From contig CAVWRJ010000002.1 of assembly GCA_963757335.1 (NCBI GenBank), forward strand, positions 62,001 through 126,000: a stretch of 64,000 nt of DNA. Reading direction: 5' to 3'. Of this stretch, positions 17,528 through 25,003 are shown piece by piece; positions within the stretch are counted from its first letter, which is position 1, and each line of letters starts with the position of its first letter. The DNA is from DASQPA01 sp963757335 (GTDB taxonomy: Bacteria; Acidobacteriota; Thermoanaerobaculia; Multivoradales; UBA5704). Both the position numbers and the translations under genes were made by a program. The notes beneath the pieces were generated by a model. It was not told where the DNA came from. It made no database searches and saw only the letters and a program-made list of their open reading frames with translations.

Positions 17528-18907
17528 GCCCCGAACCCCGCCTCCGTCCTCGACGCCCTGGACGCTCTGGACGCTCTGATCATTGGCGCCGGCATCTCCG
17601 GCCTCGCCGCCGCCTTCTATCTAAAGCGGAGCGGCCTTACGGTCGCCGTCCTCGAAGCCTCGCCCCGGGTGGGGGGAGCGATCGAGACCCATGTGGAGGG
17701 AGCGTGGCGCTTCGAGCTCGGTCCCAACACGGTCGTCGAGAACGACCCCAGCGTGAGCGCCCTGATCGCCGCGGCCGGCCTCGCCGGGGAGAAGATCACC
17801 GCTTCCCCGGCGGCCAAGAGGCGATATCTCTATAAGGATGGCCGCCTCCAGGCCCTCCCCGGCAGCCCCGGCGGGTTCCTCCGCACCTCCCTCTTCCCGG
17901 CGAGCGCCAAGCTCCGGCTTCTGAAGGAGCCCTGGATTGCGCGGCCGGCCGGCGACCCGGAGGAATCGATCGCGGCTTTCACCCGACGGCGATTGGGGCA
18001 GGCATTCTTGGACGACGCGGTGGGACCCTTCGTCTCGGGGGTCTATGCCGGCGACCCCGAGCGGCTCTCGGTGCGCTGGGCCCTGCCGAAGATCGCCGCC
18101 CTGGAGCGCGAGCACGGGAGCCTCGTCCGCGGGGCGCTGGCGCGGCGCAAGAGCCGGAAACCGGCGGGAGCGAGCGGCGGCATGATCTCCTTTGCGGCCG
18201 GCCTGGCGGAGCTGCCGCGCCGGCTCGCCCGGGAGATCGGCGAGGTGTGGACGGGGGTCGCCGCCCTCCGCATCCTCCCCACCGGGAACGGCTTCCGGGT
18301 CGAGACCACCGCCGGTCCGCGGGTCGCCAGCAGGGTCGTCCTCGCCGTCCCGGCGGACGTGGCGGCCCGCCTCCTCGCCGAGGCGACGGGCGGCCGGAGC
18401 CTCGCCCTGGCGGAGATCCCCTACGCGCCGGTCGCCGTCGTCGCCTTGGGCTACCGCCGGGAGGACGTCGCCCATCCGCTCGACGGTTTCGGGTACCTGG
18501 TTCCGAGGAAGGAGGGGAAGCGCACTCTCGGCTGCCTCTTCCCTTCCACGATCTTCCCCGGCCGCGCCCCCGCCGGGCACGTCGCCCTCACCGCCTTCGT
18601 CGGCGGCCGGACCGACCCCGAGATCGTCACCTGGGACGACGACCGGATCGCCGCCACCGTCGCCGAGGAGGTCGGCCAGGCGCTCGGCATCCGACGCCAG
18701 CGAGGCCAACCGGTCTTCCGCCTCGTCCGCCGCTGGCCCCGGGCGATCCCCCAGTACGAGATCGGCCACGGTCGCTTCGTGACTCTGGGAAGCGAGATCG
18801 AGAACGACCTCCCCGGCCTCCGCCTCGGCGGCAACTTCCTCGCCGGCGTCTCGGTCCCCGACTGCATCCGGAACGCGGTCCGGCTGGCGGAGGAGATCGC
18901 GGGCTGA
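17528..18907 (+). CDS. hemY: Protoporphyrinogen oxidase (HemY/HemG type), unclear start
   Basis: FAD enzyme oxidising protoporphyrinogen IX (or coproporphyrinogen III) in haem synthesis. The Rossmann motif LIIGAGISGLAAAFYL is at 17576-17625, followed by VLEASPRVGGAIET. The middle and C-terminal parts match the family (GSGYLVP-like segments, YEIGHGRF, and LGGNFLAGVSVPDCI). In this frame a stop at 17525 leaves only CTG, ATC or ATT as starts. The ATG at 17524 is in another frame and would need a one-base shift inside the 9-bp tract at 17546-17581. The gene is otherwise full length, so non-ATG initiation or a small indel near the start is likely. Confidence 0.85.
   Translation, partial: APNPASVLDALDALDALIIGAGISGLAAAFYLKRSGLTVAVLEASPRVGGAIETHVEGAWRFELGPNTVVENDPSVSALIAAAGLAGEKITASPAAKRRYLYKDGRLQALPGSPGGFLRTSLFPASAKLRLLKEPWIARPAGDPEESIAAFTRRRLGQAFLDDAVGPFVSGVYAGDPERLSVRWALPKIAALEREHGSLVRGALARRKSRKPAGASGGMISFAAGLAELPRRLAREIGEVWTGVAALRILPTGNGFRVETTAGPRVASRVVLAVPADVAARLLAEATGGRSLALAEIPYAPVAVVALGYRREDVAHPLDGFGYLVPRKEGKRTLGCLFPSTIFPGRAPAGHVALTAFVGGRTDPEIVTWDDDRIAATVAEEVGQALGIRRQRGQPVFRLVRRWPRAIPQYEIGHGRFVTLGSEIENDLPGLRLGGNFLAGVSVPDCIRNAVRLAEEIAG
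17546..17581 (+). repeat. 9-bp-periodic tract before the FAD motif of hemY
   Basis: Four imperfect units of the form GCTCTGGAC, encoding DALDALDAL just before the GxGxxG motif. An apparent frame problem lies at its left edge. Confidence 0.6.
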
Positions 18908-19138
18908 CGGGAGGACCGGGCAAATCCCTTCTACGGGTTTTCTACCCCGATCGATCATCTCATGCACCAACCTGCATAAACTCTCTCTGCTCTGTATCGA
19001 TATCCTTTCTACCCACCCACTTTGTCGATTGGCAACGCCTGGCGACGCTTTTCCCTCGTGCGCCCGGGGATAAGTCGGCTGCTCTCCCCCAAGCGGGAGG
19101 TGGCCCGAGGCTTGCAGAAGCTCCGGTCGGCTTGGATC
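18908..19138. other. Gene-free stretch upstream of the riboswitch
   Basis: No convincing coding frame. The region presumably holds the promoter for the riboswitch transcript; AT-richer pieces such as CATAAACTCTC lie near 18975, but I cannot fix -35 and -10 boxes. Confidence 0.3.
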
Positions 19139-19207
19139 AAGGCACACCCGCCGTGAGGCGGGGTCGCAAAGCAAAGGGGTCTCGCCCGAGATCGCCCGGC
19201 TGCCGAA
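19139..19207 (+). ncRNA. Cyclic-di-GMP-I (GEMM) riboswitch
   Basis: The segment follows the GEMM-I layout closely. It starts AAGGCACACC, followed by a hairpin CCGCC-GTGA-GGCGG with a GNRA tetraloop and the hallmark GGGTCGCAAAGC. Then come GGGGTCTCG/CGAGAT as the second hairpin and CGCCCGGCTGCCGAA closing GGCA/TGCC. One position in the GGCAAACC block differs (C for A). It lies about 205 bases upstream of a secreted protein gene. A following GCCCCC/GGGGGC hairpin (19210-19254) could be the expression platform. Specificity for c-di-GMP versus 3',3'-cGAMP cannot be settled by eye. Confidence 0.85.
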
Positions 19208-19413
19208 AAGCCCCCAAAAAGAGAGGTCTCGCTATGAGGGTTCCCAATGGGGGCAGTGTCTTATCTGGTCTTCCCCGACCTAGCAACGGCCCACCGAAGA
19301 GCCGCGCGCCCTAGCGTGGAAGCGAACCCGACCTGCGTCACGAAGCGCTGTAACCGATTCGTTGTATGGAACACCGATCGGAGAACGCTAATTTCTTAGA
19401 GGAGCACACAGCA

Positions 19414-20874
19414 ATGAACTTCCATCGGAAAATGGTCGTCGCGATCACGGCGGGCCTCTTGGCTCTACCGGCAATCAGTCAGGGGTCGGATCTTCAGAAG
19501 TCGTTGGACACCCAGGCGAAGGGCCTCACCCTGGTCTCGGCCGGGGCGGGTGGTGAAGGACTGGGATCGGGCGCTCGCAACCTGACCGTCAACATCCAGG
19601 GCACGGTCAAGTTCGCCCGCCTCTACTGGGTCGGCCGGCAGCGGCCCTGCGACATGGACGCCGGCAACCATTGCGCCGCGACCTTCGCCCCGTACCGCGA
19701 TCAGAACATGAACTTCGACGGCCACCCGGTGACCGGCGCGATTATCGGCACCGAGAGCCAGCCGCTGTCGGGCGGCGGCCCGATCTTCAACCTCACCTAC
19801 TTCGCCGACGTGACGAGCTATGTGGCCGCGAAGGGCACCGGCACCCAGAACTTCACTTTCTCGGACGGCGACATCTCGAACAACCTCTGGCGCCTGGACG
19901 GCGTCGGCCTGATCGTCGGCTACATCGACCCCGCCAACCCGAACACCTATCGGGTCGTCCTCTGGGACGGCTGCGACTTCGCCTATGGCAAGGACCCCGT
20001 CGCGGGTGACACCCGGACGACCGATCCGGTGACCGTCGACCACGGCATCAACAGCGCCGCCCGCACCGGCCAGTTCACCGTCTTCGTCGGCGATACGGAC
20101 GCCAGCCGGCCCGACCGCATCGACATCAGCAACAACCCGAGCGTCAACAACTCGCTGACCTCGAACGACGGACCGCAGTTCGAGAACGAGACGCTCCCCT
20201 TCAACATCCCGGGCGGCGTCGGCACGACCTCCGTGACGCTCGTCTCGGCGCCGGTGACCCCGAGCTCGAACCCCGACTCCATGCTCTGGGCCCTCCTCGC
20301 GGTGCGCGTGCCGCAGTTGGACGTCACCAAGCCGCGCTGCGTCCTCTCCGCTACGCGGACCGGCCCGCCGGCCCAGATCGACATCACGACGCAGGACGTC
20401 GACTCTGGCCTGGCCTCGATCGTCGTCACCAAGAGCAATAACGCGGACACCCCGGTGCCGCCGTTCACCGTCGGCGACACCACCTCGCACGTCATTACCG
20501 CCACCAAGATCGACCAGACCAAGCCCGCCCAGGTCGAGCTGACCGTCACCGATCAGGCCGGCAACGTCACGGTGTGCGATCCGATCCTCGCCCTCCTCGT
20601 CCGCGAGCCGGGCAAGCAGGAGGTGCAGACTTTCACCAACGTGGCGAGCGCCGAGCACGTGCTGACCGTCTACAACGGCAACCCGGGCGTCGCCAACCTC
20701 GAGCTCTGGGTCAATGGCCAGAAAGTCAAGATCAAGGGCCTGAAGGACGGTGAGACGGCCACCTTCGACCTCGGCGCCAACATGAAGGCCCAGGGCGGCA
20801 ACACCGTCTCGGCCAAGGTCGGCGGCCGGCCGGGAAGCTCGGTCAACATCATGCTGTGGGACGGCCAGCAGTAA
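19414..20874 (+). CDS. Secreted surface-type protein, DUF3344-like N-terminal domain
   Basis: 486 residues starting at the ATG after GAGGAG; the frame also extends 16 residues upstream. The signal peptide ends near ISQGS. Residues 35-270 are a beta-rich domain with FARLYWVG, YFADVTSYV and GVGLIVGYIDP-type strands, as in DUF3344-like adhesin or surface proteins. Residues about 305-400 read like an Ig-like fold (VTKPRCVLSA, then IDITTQDVDSGLASIVV, then AQVELTVTDQAGNVTVCD). The last 85 residues form another beta domain. The GEMM riboswitch in its leader suggests control by cyclic dinucleotide, hence a role in surface attachment or biofilm. A strong terminator follows. Confidence 0.75.
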   Translation: MNFHRKMVVAITAGLLALPAISQGSDLQKSLDTQAKGLTLVSAGAGGEGLGSGARNLTVNIQGTVKFARLYWVGRQRPCDMDAGNHCAATFAPYRDQNMNFDGHPVTGAIIGTESQPLSGGGPIFNLTYFADVTSYVAAKGTGTQNFTFSDGDISNNLWRLDGVGLIVGYIDPANPNTYRVVLWDGCDFAYGKDPVAGDTRTTDPVTVDHGINSAARTGQFTVFVGDTDASRPDRIDISNNPSVNNSLTSNDGPQFENETLPFNIPGGVGTTSVTLVSAPVTPSSNPDSMLWALLAVRVPQLDVTKPRCVLSATRTGPPAQIDITTQDVDSGLASIVVTKSNNADTPVPPFTVGDTTSHVITATKIDQTKPAQVELTVTDQAGNVTVCDPILALLVREPGKQEVQTFTNVASAEHVLTVYNGNPGVANLELWVNGQKVKIKGLKDGETATFDLGANMKAQGGNTVSAKVGGRPGSSVNIMLWDGQQ

Positions 20875-20899
20875 GGAGTAAACTGTAGTCAAATCAACT

Positions 20900-20936
20900 T
20901 CCGGCGCTTCCTGATCCAGGAAGCGCCGGACCTTTT
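20900..20936 (+). terminator. Strong Rho-independent terminator
   Basis: TCCGGCGCTTCCTG and CAGGAAGCGCCGGA form a perfect 14-bp stem with a three-base loop, followed by CCTTTT. It ends the riboswitch-controlled transcript. Confidence 0.88.
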
Positions 20937-20953
20937 GCGAAAGGAGGAGCCCG

Positions 20954-21028
20954 ATGAAGAAATCGTACCGGAAGCCCGCTCTGCGGCGCCTCGGCCTGCT
21001 TCGGCAGGTCACGCGCTTCAGCTTCTAA
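20954..21028 (+). CDS. 24-residue lasso-leader-like peptide without a core
   Basis: A very short gene with an excellent Shine-Dalgarno (AAGGAGGAG at 20941-20949) just before its ATG. The peptide contains Tyr5, Pro8, Leu10, Gly14 and Thr20 in the spacing Y-x2-P-x-L-x3-G-x5-T, which is the recognition pattern of lasso-peptide leaders bound by PqqD-like RRE proteins. It then ends Arg-Phe-Ser-Phe-stop. Only about three residues follow the usual cleavage point, so no macrolactam core exists. Next come a PqqD, a B2 protease, an HprK-like kinase and a nucleotidyltransferase. It may be a degenerate precursor, a signal, or a substrate type with a new fate. Confidence 0.8.
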   Translation: MKKSYRKPALRRLGLLRQVTRFSF

Positions 21029-21040
21029 GCTGCACACCGT

Positions 21041-21086
21041 GGCCGGTGGGCTCCCCGCCCGCCGGCCCGTTGCGGGCCCTTTTCTT
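21041..21086 (+). terminator. Overlapping hairpins, attenuator-like terminator
   Basis: GGCCGGTGGGC/GCCCGCCGGCC can pair across 21041-21067. The alternative GGCCCG-TTG-CGGGCC (21064-21078) is followed by CTTTTCTTG. The two share bases 21064-21067 and so compete. They sit between the leader-only peptide and pqqD, which would make peptide mRNA exceed operon mRNA. Confidence 0.65.
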
Positions 21087-21104
21087 GCAGGCGACTCCGC
21101 CACC

Positions 21105-21383
21105 ATGATCGGACCCGATACCCGCCTCCGTCAGAAGGATGGACTCCTCTCCCAACGTGCCGCCGATACCCGCGTCCTGCTCGACCCCGCGGATGGCCGC
21201 TACTTCGCCCTGGACGAAGTGAGCGGCCGGATCTGGGACCTCTGCGACGGGACCCGCACCGTCGCCCAACTGGTCGCCACGCTCTGCGCGGAGTACGAAG
21301 CCCCCGCCGAGACCGTCGAAGCCGACGTCATGGAATTCCTCGGTGAGCTGGCCACGGACGGCCTCGTCGTTGGCCAGCCGTAA
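21105..21383 (+). CDS. PqqD family protein (RiPP recognition element, lasso B1-like)
   Basis: 92 residues. The PqqD fold is visible: RLRQKDGLLSQRAADTRVLLDPADGRYFALDEVSGRIWDLCDGTRTVAQLVATLCAEYEAPAETVEADVMEFLGELATDGLV. The three beta strands and the winged-helix-like helices that bind leader peptides are in order. In lasso pathways this protein (B1) delivers the precursor to the B2 protease. It lies directly after the leader-like peptide and overlaps the start of the B2 gene. The Shine-Dalgarno is weak, so coupling to the upstream transcript or an alternative start is possible. Confidence 0.88.
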   Translation: MIGPDTRLRQKDGLLSQRAADTRVLLDPADGRYFALDEVSGRIWDLCDGTRTVAQLVATLCAEYEAPAETVEADVMEFLGELATDGLVVGQP

Positions 21384-21855
21384 GGGGCAGCCGGCGGCCG
21401 CCCGGCCCGGAGAGGGCCGGCTTTTCGCTCTGCGCGTCTTTCTCTTCGCCGCCTTCGCGGTCCCCCTGCTGCTGCGGCGGCGGATCGACCGCCTGGCACC
21501 CCTGATCGAGCCGGCCGCGACGCCCCAGCCGCTACCGGCCGCGACGACCGCGACGATCGACGCCCTGGTCGAGAGGATCGACCGCCTGCTCCTCGCCGGC
21601 CGGCCGTTCATCCGCTCGGGCTGCCTGACCCGCGGCGTCACCCTCTACTATTTCCTCCGCCGGGCCGGGGCCGACGTCTCGCTCCGCTTCGGCATGGGGG
21701 AGATCGACGGCAGCTTCTCTGGCCACTGCTGGATCGACCGCGACGGCGAGCCGCTGGCCGAGCGGCGCGATCCCCGGCCGCTCTTCGTCGAGATGTTCCG
21801 CATCCCTTCCCAGGGGGCACAGCTCGCCGAGGCAGGAAGCCGGTGGAGCGCATGA
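21370..21855 (+). CDS. Lasso peptide B2-type transglutaminase-like protease
   Basis: 161 residues from a TTG start that overlaps pqqD. It belongs to the transglutaminase-like cysteine protease superfamily that removes the leader from lasso precursors. The triad is visible: Cys85 in SGCLTRGVTLYYFLRRAG, His119 in SGHCWIDRDGEPL, and an Asp at about 125. A hydrophobic N-terminal helix (LFALRVFLFAAFAVPLLL) is common in B2 proteins. An upstream GTG (21343) is an alternative start. With no asparagine-synthetase-like C protein nearby, the protease may act on the 24-residue peptide or on an unlinked precursor. Confidence 0.88.
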   Translation: MASRKGQPAAARPGEGRLFALRVFLFAAFAVPLLLRRRIDRLAPLIEPAATPQPLPAATTATIDALVERIDRLLLAGRPFIRSGCLTRGVTLYYFLRRAGADVSLRFGMGEIDGSFSGHCWIDRDGEPLAERRDPRPLFVEMFRIPSQGAQLAEAGSRWSA

Positions 21856-22835
21856 GCTCCTACTCTCTGGACGGCCTGTCGCTCGGCATCCGCGGCCGGC
21901 CGGGAATGGCGCCCGTCCTGGCAGCGGTGGGGGCACGGCTGGCCCGGCTGCCGGCCGGCAGGCCGGAGGGGGACGACTTCGTCTTCGAGTTCGTGGAGAT
22001 CGGGGCCGGTGGGACGGCGGGGGACTTTCCGGAGCGGCCGGCCGGGGGGCGCCCGGTCTACGACCCTACCGGGGGCGAGGTCGTCTACCACGCCGGCCGG
22101 GACGTCCTCTATATACGGTTGGGCGAGCGCCTGGCGGCGCTCTGCGAGCCGGCCCAGGGGCGGACCCGGATCGCCGTCCGCGAGCTCCGGGAGGAGGATC
22201 TCTGGGTGCTCTCCCACCCGCTCTTCACCCTGCCGCTCGCCGAGCTCGCCAAGCGCCGCGGCCGCTTCAGCCTGCACGCGGCCGGCCTCGCCCTGGACGG
22301 GAGGGCGCTCGTCCTCCCCGGGACGAGCGGTGCCGGCAAGTCGACCCTCGCCGTGGCCCTCGCCCGCACCGGGCTCGGCTTCCTGGGGGACGATACCCTG
22401 TTCCTCACCCAGCGCCCGGAGGGGCTCCGCCTGCTCGCCTTCCCCGACGAGATCGACTTGACCGACGAGAGCGCCGGCTTCTTCCCGGATCTCGTGCCGC
22501 ACTTGACCGCACCGGAGCACGGCGGCTGGCGCAAGCTCCAACTCGCGGCCGAACGCCTGGCCCAGCCGGCGGAAACCGCGCCGGCCTGGGAGTGCGCGCC
22601 GGGGGTCCTCGTCTTTCCCCGAGTTTCGGGAGCGGCCGAGAGCCGGCTCACCCCCATCGAGCCCGACGAGGCGCTCCTGGAGCTCGCCCCCAACGTCCTC
22701 TTGACCGAGCCGCGCTCCTCCCAGGCCCACCTCGACGCCCTGGCTGCCTTGGCCGCGGCGAGCGACTGCTACCGGCTGGAAACCGGGCGGGACCTGGCCG
22801 CCGCCGCCCGGCTGCTCCGGGGTCTCCTCGCATGA
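21852..22835 (+). CDS. HPr kinase-like P-loop protein of RiPP clusters
   Basis: 327 residues; the ATG overlaps the B2 stop as ATGA. The N-terminal 130 residues form a family-specific beta-rich domain. The kinase part then contains the P-loop LPGTSGAGKSTLAVALA (residues 157-172) and LGFLGDDTLFL, the HprK-type acidic segment. The canonical C-terminal half of bacterial HPr kinases is shortened. Homologues in paeninodin-type lasso clusters phosphorylate a C-terminal serine of the precursor. Here the peptide has serine at its penultimate position, so a similar role is possible but untested. Confidence 0.85.
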   Translation: MSSYSLDGLSLGIRGRPGMAPVLAAVGARLARLPAGRPEGDDFVFEFVEIGAGGTAGDFPERPAGGRPVYDPTGGEVVYHAGRDVLYIRLGERLAALCEPAQGRTRIAVRELREEDLWVLSHPLFTLPLAELAKRRGRFSLHAAGLALDGRALVLPGTSGAGKSTLAVALARTGLGFLGDDTLFLTQRPEGLRLLAFPDEIDLTDESAGFFPDLVPHLTAPEHGGWRKLQLAAERLAQPAETAPAWECAPGVLVFPRVSGAAESRLTPIEPDEALLELAPNVLLTEPRSSQAHLDALAALAAASDCYRLETGRDLAAAARLLRGLLA

Positions 22836-24961
22836 GGGCCGAGGACCGCATCCTCTTCGCCTGCACCCGGCAGGAGCTCGAGGCCGAGCACCGGGAATCG
22901 ATCGCCCGCGAATGCCGCGAGAGCGAGCGGGCGGGGCGGGCGATCGACTGGGAGCGCCTGGTGGCGACCGCCGAGCGGCACGGGGTGGCGCCGATCGTCG
23001 GGGTGAACCTCGCCCGCGCCGGGGCCGCCGCCGTCGGTTTCCCGGCGGCGCTCGCCCTCCGCCTGGAGCTCGCGCTGTTCGAGAACGCGGCGGTCAAGGA
23101 GCGCGACGCGGCGACCCTCCGGGCGGCCCTGGCGCATCTCGCCGCGGGCGGTCTGGAAGCCATGCTCTTGAAGGGCGCCGCCCTGGACCTGATCGTCTAC
23201 GAGCAGCCGGGCTGGGTGATCTCGCGCGACATCGACCTCGTCGTGCGCCGCCGCGCCGGGGAGCCCCTGCCGCGCGGCGACTGGGAGGTAAGGCGGCCGC
23301 TCTATGCCGTGGGGATCGAGTGCGATCACTTCACCCACCACGACGTCACCATGAACGGCCTCCTCCCCGTCCGCTTCGAGCGCATCTGGCGCGATGCCCG
23401 GCCGGTCGACGTGCGGGGGGAGCCGGCCCTCGTGATGGCGCCCGAGGATCTGGTGATCTCGCTCGCCATCAACGCCTGCCGGAAGCGCTTCCTCCGCTTG
23501 AAGGAGCTCTTCGCGCTCGCCGAGAGCGTCCGCCGCCTGCCGCTCGACTGGCGGCGCCTCGCCGCCCAGGCCCGGGAGGACGGCGCCGAGGGGATCGTCT
23601 ACGCGGCGCTCCTCGTCGGCCGCGAGACGGTGGGCTGCCCGGTCCCGCCAGAGCTGTTCGGCGACTTGGGCGTGCCGGCAGCGCGGCGGCGCCTCCTGCA
23701 TTTCCTCGTCGGCGGCCTTCTCCGCACCGGCTCGCTCGTCAGCCATACCGGCCGGGCGGGCAGGCCCGCTCCCCACGGCCGCCGGCTCGGCCTCTCGCTC
23801 CTCCTTCCCTACGCGTGCTATCGCCGCGAGCAGCTCCTCCGCTCTCTTCGCCTCGCCTTCCGATACGACCGGCCGGACCGGCCGGAGCGGAGACGCCCTC
23901 GGGCCCCCGGCGGCCTCCATGGTCTGAAAACGTCAGGAACTGGCGATGAGCCGGAGGGTCGGCGGCAGACCCTCGGCGAGGCCGCGCGGGGTCCAGCCCA
24001 GCTCGGTCCGGGCGCGGGCGTCGTCGAAGGCCCACTCGCGGGTGAGGCTGCCGAGTTGGGCCGGGGTGAAGGGGGGACGGCGGCCGGCCAGCCGGTAGAG
24101 GGGGGCGGCGAGCCCCACCGCCGCCCGGGCCACGGGGACCGGCAGGTCGAGGCGCGGCGCCTTCGCCCCGCCGAGAGCCGCGATCCGGGTGGCGAGCGAG
24201 CGCAGCGTGGCGACCTCGCCGGTCAGCAGGTAGCCGCGGCCGACCGGGGCGCGCTCCATCACCCCCAGGATGCCCTCCACCACGTCGTCCAGGAAAATCC
24301 AGCTCGTCCGCCGGTCCCCCCCCACGAGGACGGGGTAACGCCCCAGCCAGAGCAGGCGGAGGATGGAGTTGGCCCCCTCCTTCTTCCCCGGCGGGCCGTA
24401 GACCAGGCTGGGGTAGACGGTGTTGAGCCTCAGGCCGCGCTTCGCCCACTCCCGGATGGCGAGCTCCCCGGCGTTCTTGGTGGCGCTGTAGAGAGAGGGG
24501 AAGGGGGCGATCGGGGTGAGCTCCTCGGTCGCCGGGGGTGCCCCCATCTCCCGAGCGCTGCCGCCGAAGAAGGCCATCGAGGAGACCGAGAGGAAGCGCC
24601 CCACCCCCAGCTTGAAGGCGAGGGAGGCGACGTTGTCGCTCCCCGCGACGTTGGCCGCCTGCATGCGCTTGGGGGGGCCGTTCACGTCGAGGTCGGCGGC
24701 GGCGTGGATCACCCAGTCGCTCCCCGACATCCCCTCGCGCATCGAGGGACGGTCGGCGACGTCGCCGACGAAGGTGGCGACCCCGAGCCCGGTCAAGGGG
24801 GCGGTCCGGCTCGTCGGCCGCACCAGGGCCCGCACCTCGTGCCCGGCCGCGACCAGCCGCCGGGCGAGGGCGCTACCGATATAGCCGGTGCCGCCGGTCA
24901 AGAAGATACGCATGGCACGGGGATTGTAGCGTTTCGCGCCGGGAGGTTTGAGGCGGCTTGA
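22832..24961 (+). CDS. Nucleotidyltransferase family protein (NTP_transf_5), stop missing
   Basis: The start overlaps the kinase stop as ATGA. The recognisable domain spans residues 1 to about 365 (to about 23930). It contains GLEAMLLKGAALDLIVYEQPGWVISRDIDLVV, with the metal-binding D-x-D of the polymerase-beta fold, and a helical C-terminal part. Such proteins accompany HprK-like kinases in lasso clusters as tailoring enzymes. In this frame no stop occurs until 24961, so the reading frame runs antisense through the entire epimerase gene. That tail is very unlikely to be functional. A frameshift near 23900 would give a stop at 23949. Confidence 0.75.
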   Translation: MRAEDRILFACTRQELEAEHRESIARECRESERAGRAIDWERLVATAERHGVAPIVGVNLARAGAAAVGFPAALALRLELALFENAAVKERDAATLRAALAHLAAGGLEAMLLKGAALDLIVYEQPGWVISRDIDLVVRRRAGEPLPRGDWEVRRPLYAVGIECDHFTHHDVTMNGLLPVRFERIWRDARPVDVRGEPALVMAPEDLVISLAINACRKRFLRLKELFALAESVRRLPLDWRRLAAQAREDGAEGIVYAALLVGRETVGCPVPPELFGDLGVPAARRRLLHFLVGGLLRTGSLVSHTGRAGRPAPHGRRLGLSLLLPYACYRREQLLRSLRLAFRYDRPDRPERRRPRAPGGLHGLKTSGTGDEPEGRRQTLGEAARGPAQLGPGAGVVEGPLAGEAAELGRGEGGTAAGQPVEGGGEPHRRPGHGDRQVEARRLRPAESRDPGGERAQRGDLAGQQVAAADRGALHHPQDALHHVVQENPARPPVPPHEDGVTPQPEQAEDGVGPLLLPRRAVDQAGVDGVEPQAALRPLPDGELPGVLGGAVERGEGGDRGELLGRRGCPHLPSAAAEEGHRGDREEAPHPQLEGEGGDVVAPRDVGRLHALGGAVHVEVGGGVDHPVAPRHPLAHRGTVGDVADEGGDPEPGQGGGPARRPHQGPHLVPGRDQPPGEGATDIAGAAGQEDTHGTGIVAFRAGRFEAA
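23933..24913 (-). CDS. NAD-dependent epimerase/dehydratase (extended SDR)
   Basis: 326 residues. The dinucleotide motif TGGTGYIGSALARRL is at residues 6-20, VGDVADRPSM at the acidic adenine contact, SVSSMAFFG, and the catalytic Tyr-Lys in YSATKNAGE (about residue 145). The C-terminal substrate domain ends FDDARARTELGWTPRGLAEGL, typical of dihydroflavonol reductase / 3-beta-HSD-like or sugar epimerases. The substrate cannot be told. The gene converges on the nucleotidyltransferase, whose frame is open right through it. The coding signal here is strong, so this is the real gene in the overlap. Confidence 0.88.
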   Translation of the reverse strand: MRIFLTGGTGYIGSALARRLVAAGHEVRALVRPTSRTAPLTGLGVATFVGDVADRPSMREGMSGSDWVIHAAADLDVNGPPKRMQAANVAGSDNVASLAFKLGVGRFLSVSSMAFFGGSAREMGAPPATEELTPIAPFPSLYSATKNAGELAIREWAKRGLRLNTVYPSLVYGPPGKKEGANSILRLLWLGRYPVLVGGDRRTSWIFLDDVVEGILGVMERAPVGRGYLLTGEVATLRSLATRIAALGGAKAPRLDLPVPVARAAVGLAAPLYRLAGRRPPFTPAQLGSLTREWAFDDARARTELGWTPRGLAEGLPPTLRLIASS

Positions 24962-25003
24962 GAGAACCTTTCAAGAGGTGGCGGGAACATACCGGGAGAG
25001 CGG

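Noticed and set aside
19040..19138. Second GEMM aptamer in tandem
   Set aside because: Some GC-rich similarity, but no GCAAAGC core or GNRA hairpin in order.
21029..21104. Hidden core of the lasso-like peptide after the stop codon
   Set aside because: The downstream sequence forms terminator hairpins and gives an Arg/Pro-rich non-core reading; no acceptor Asp or Glu at ring position.
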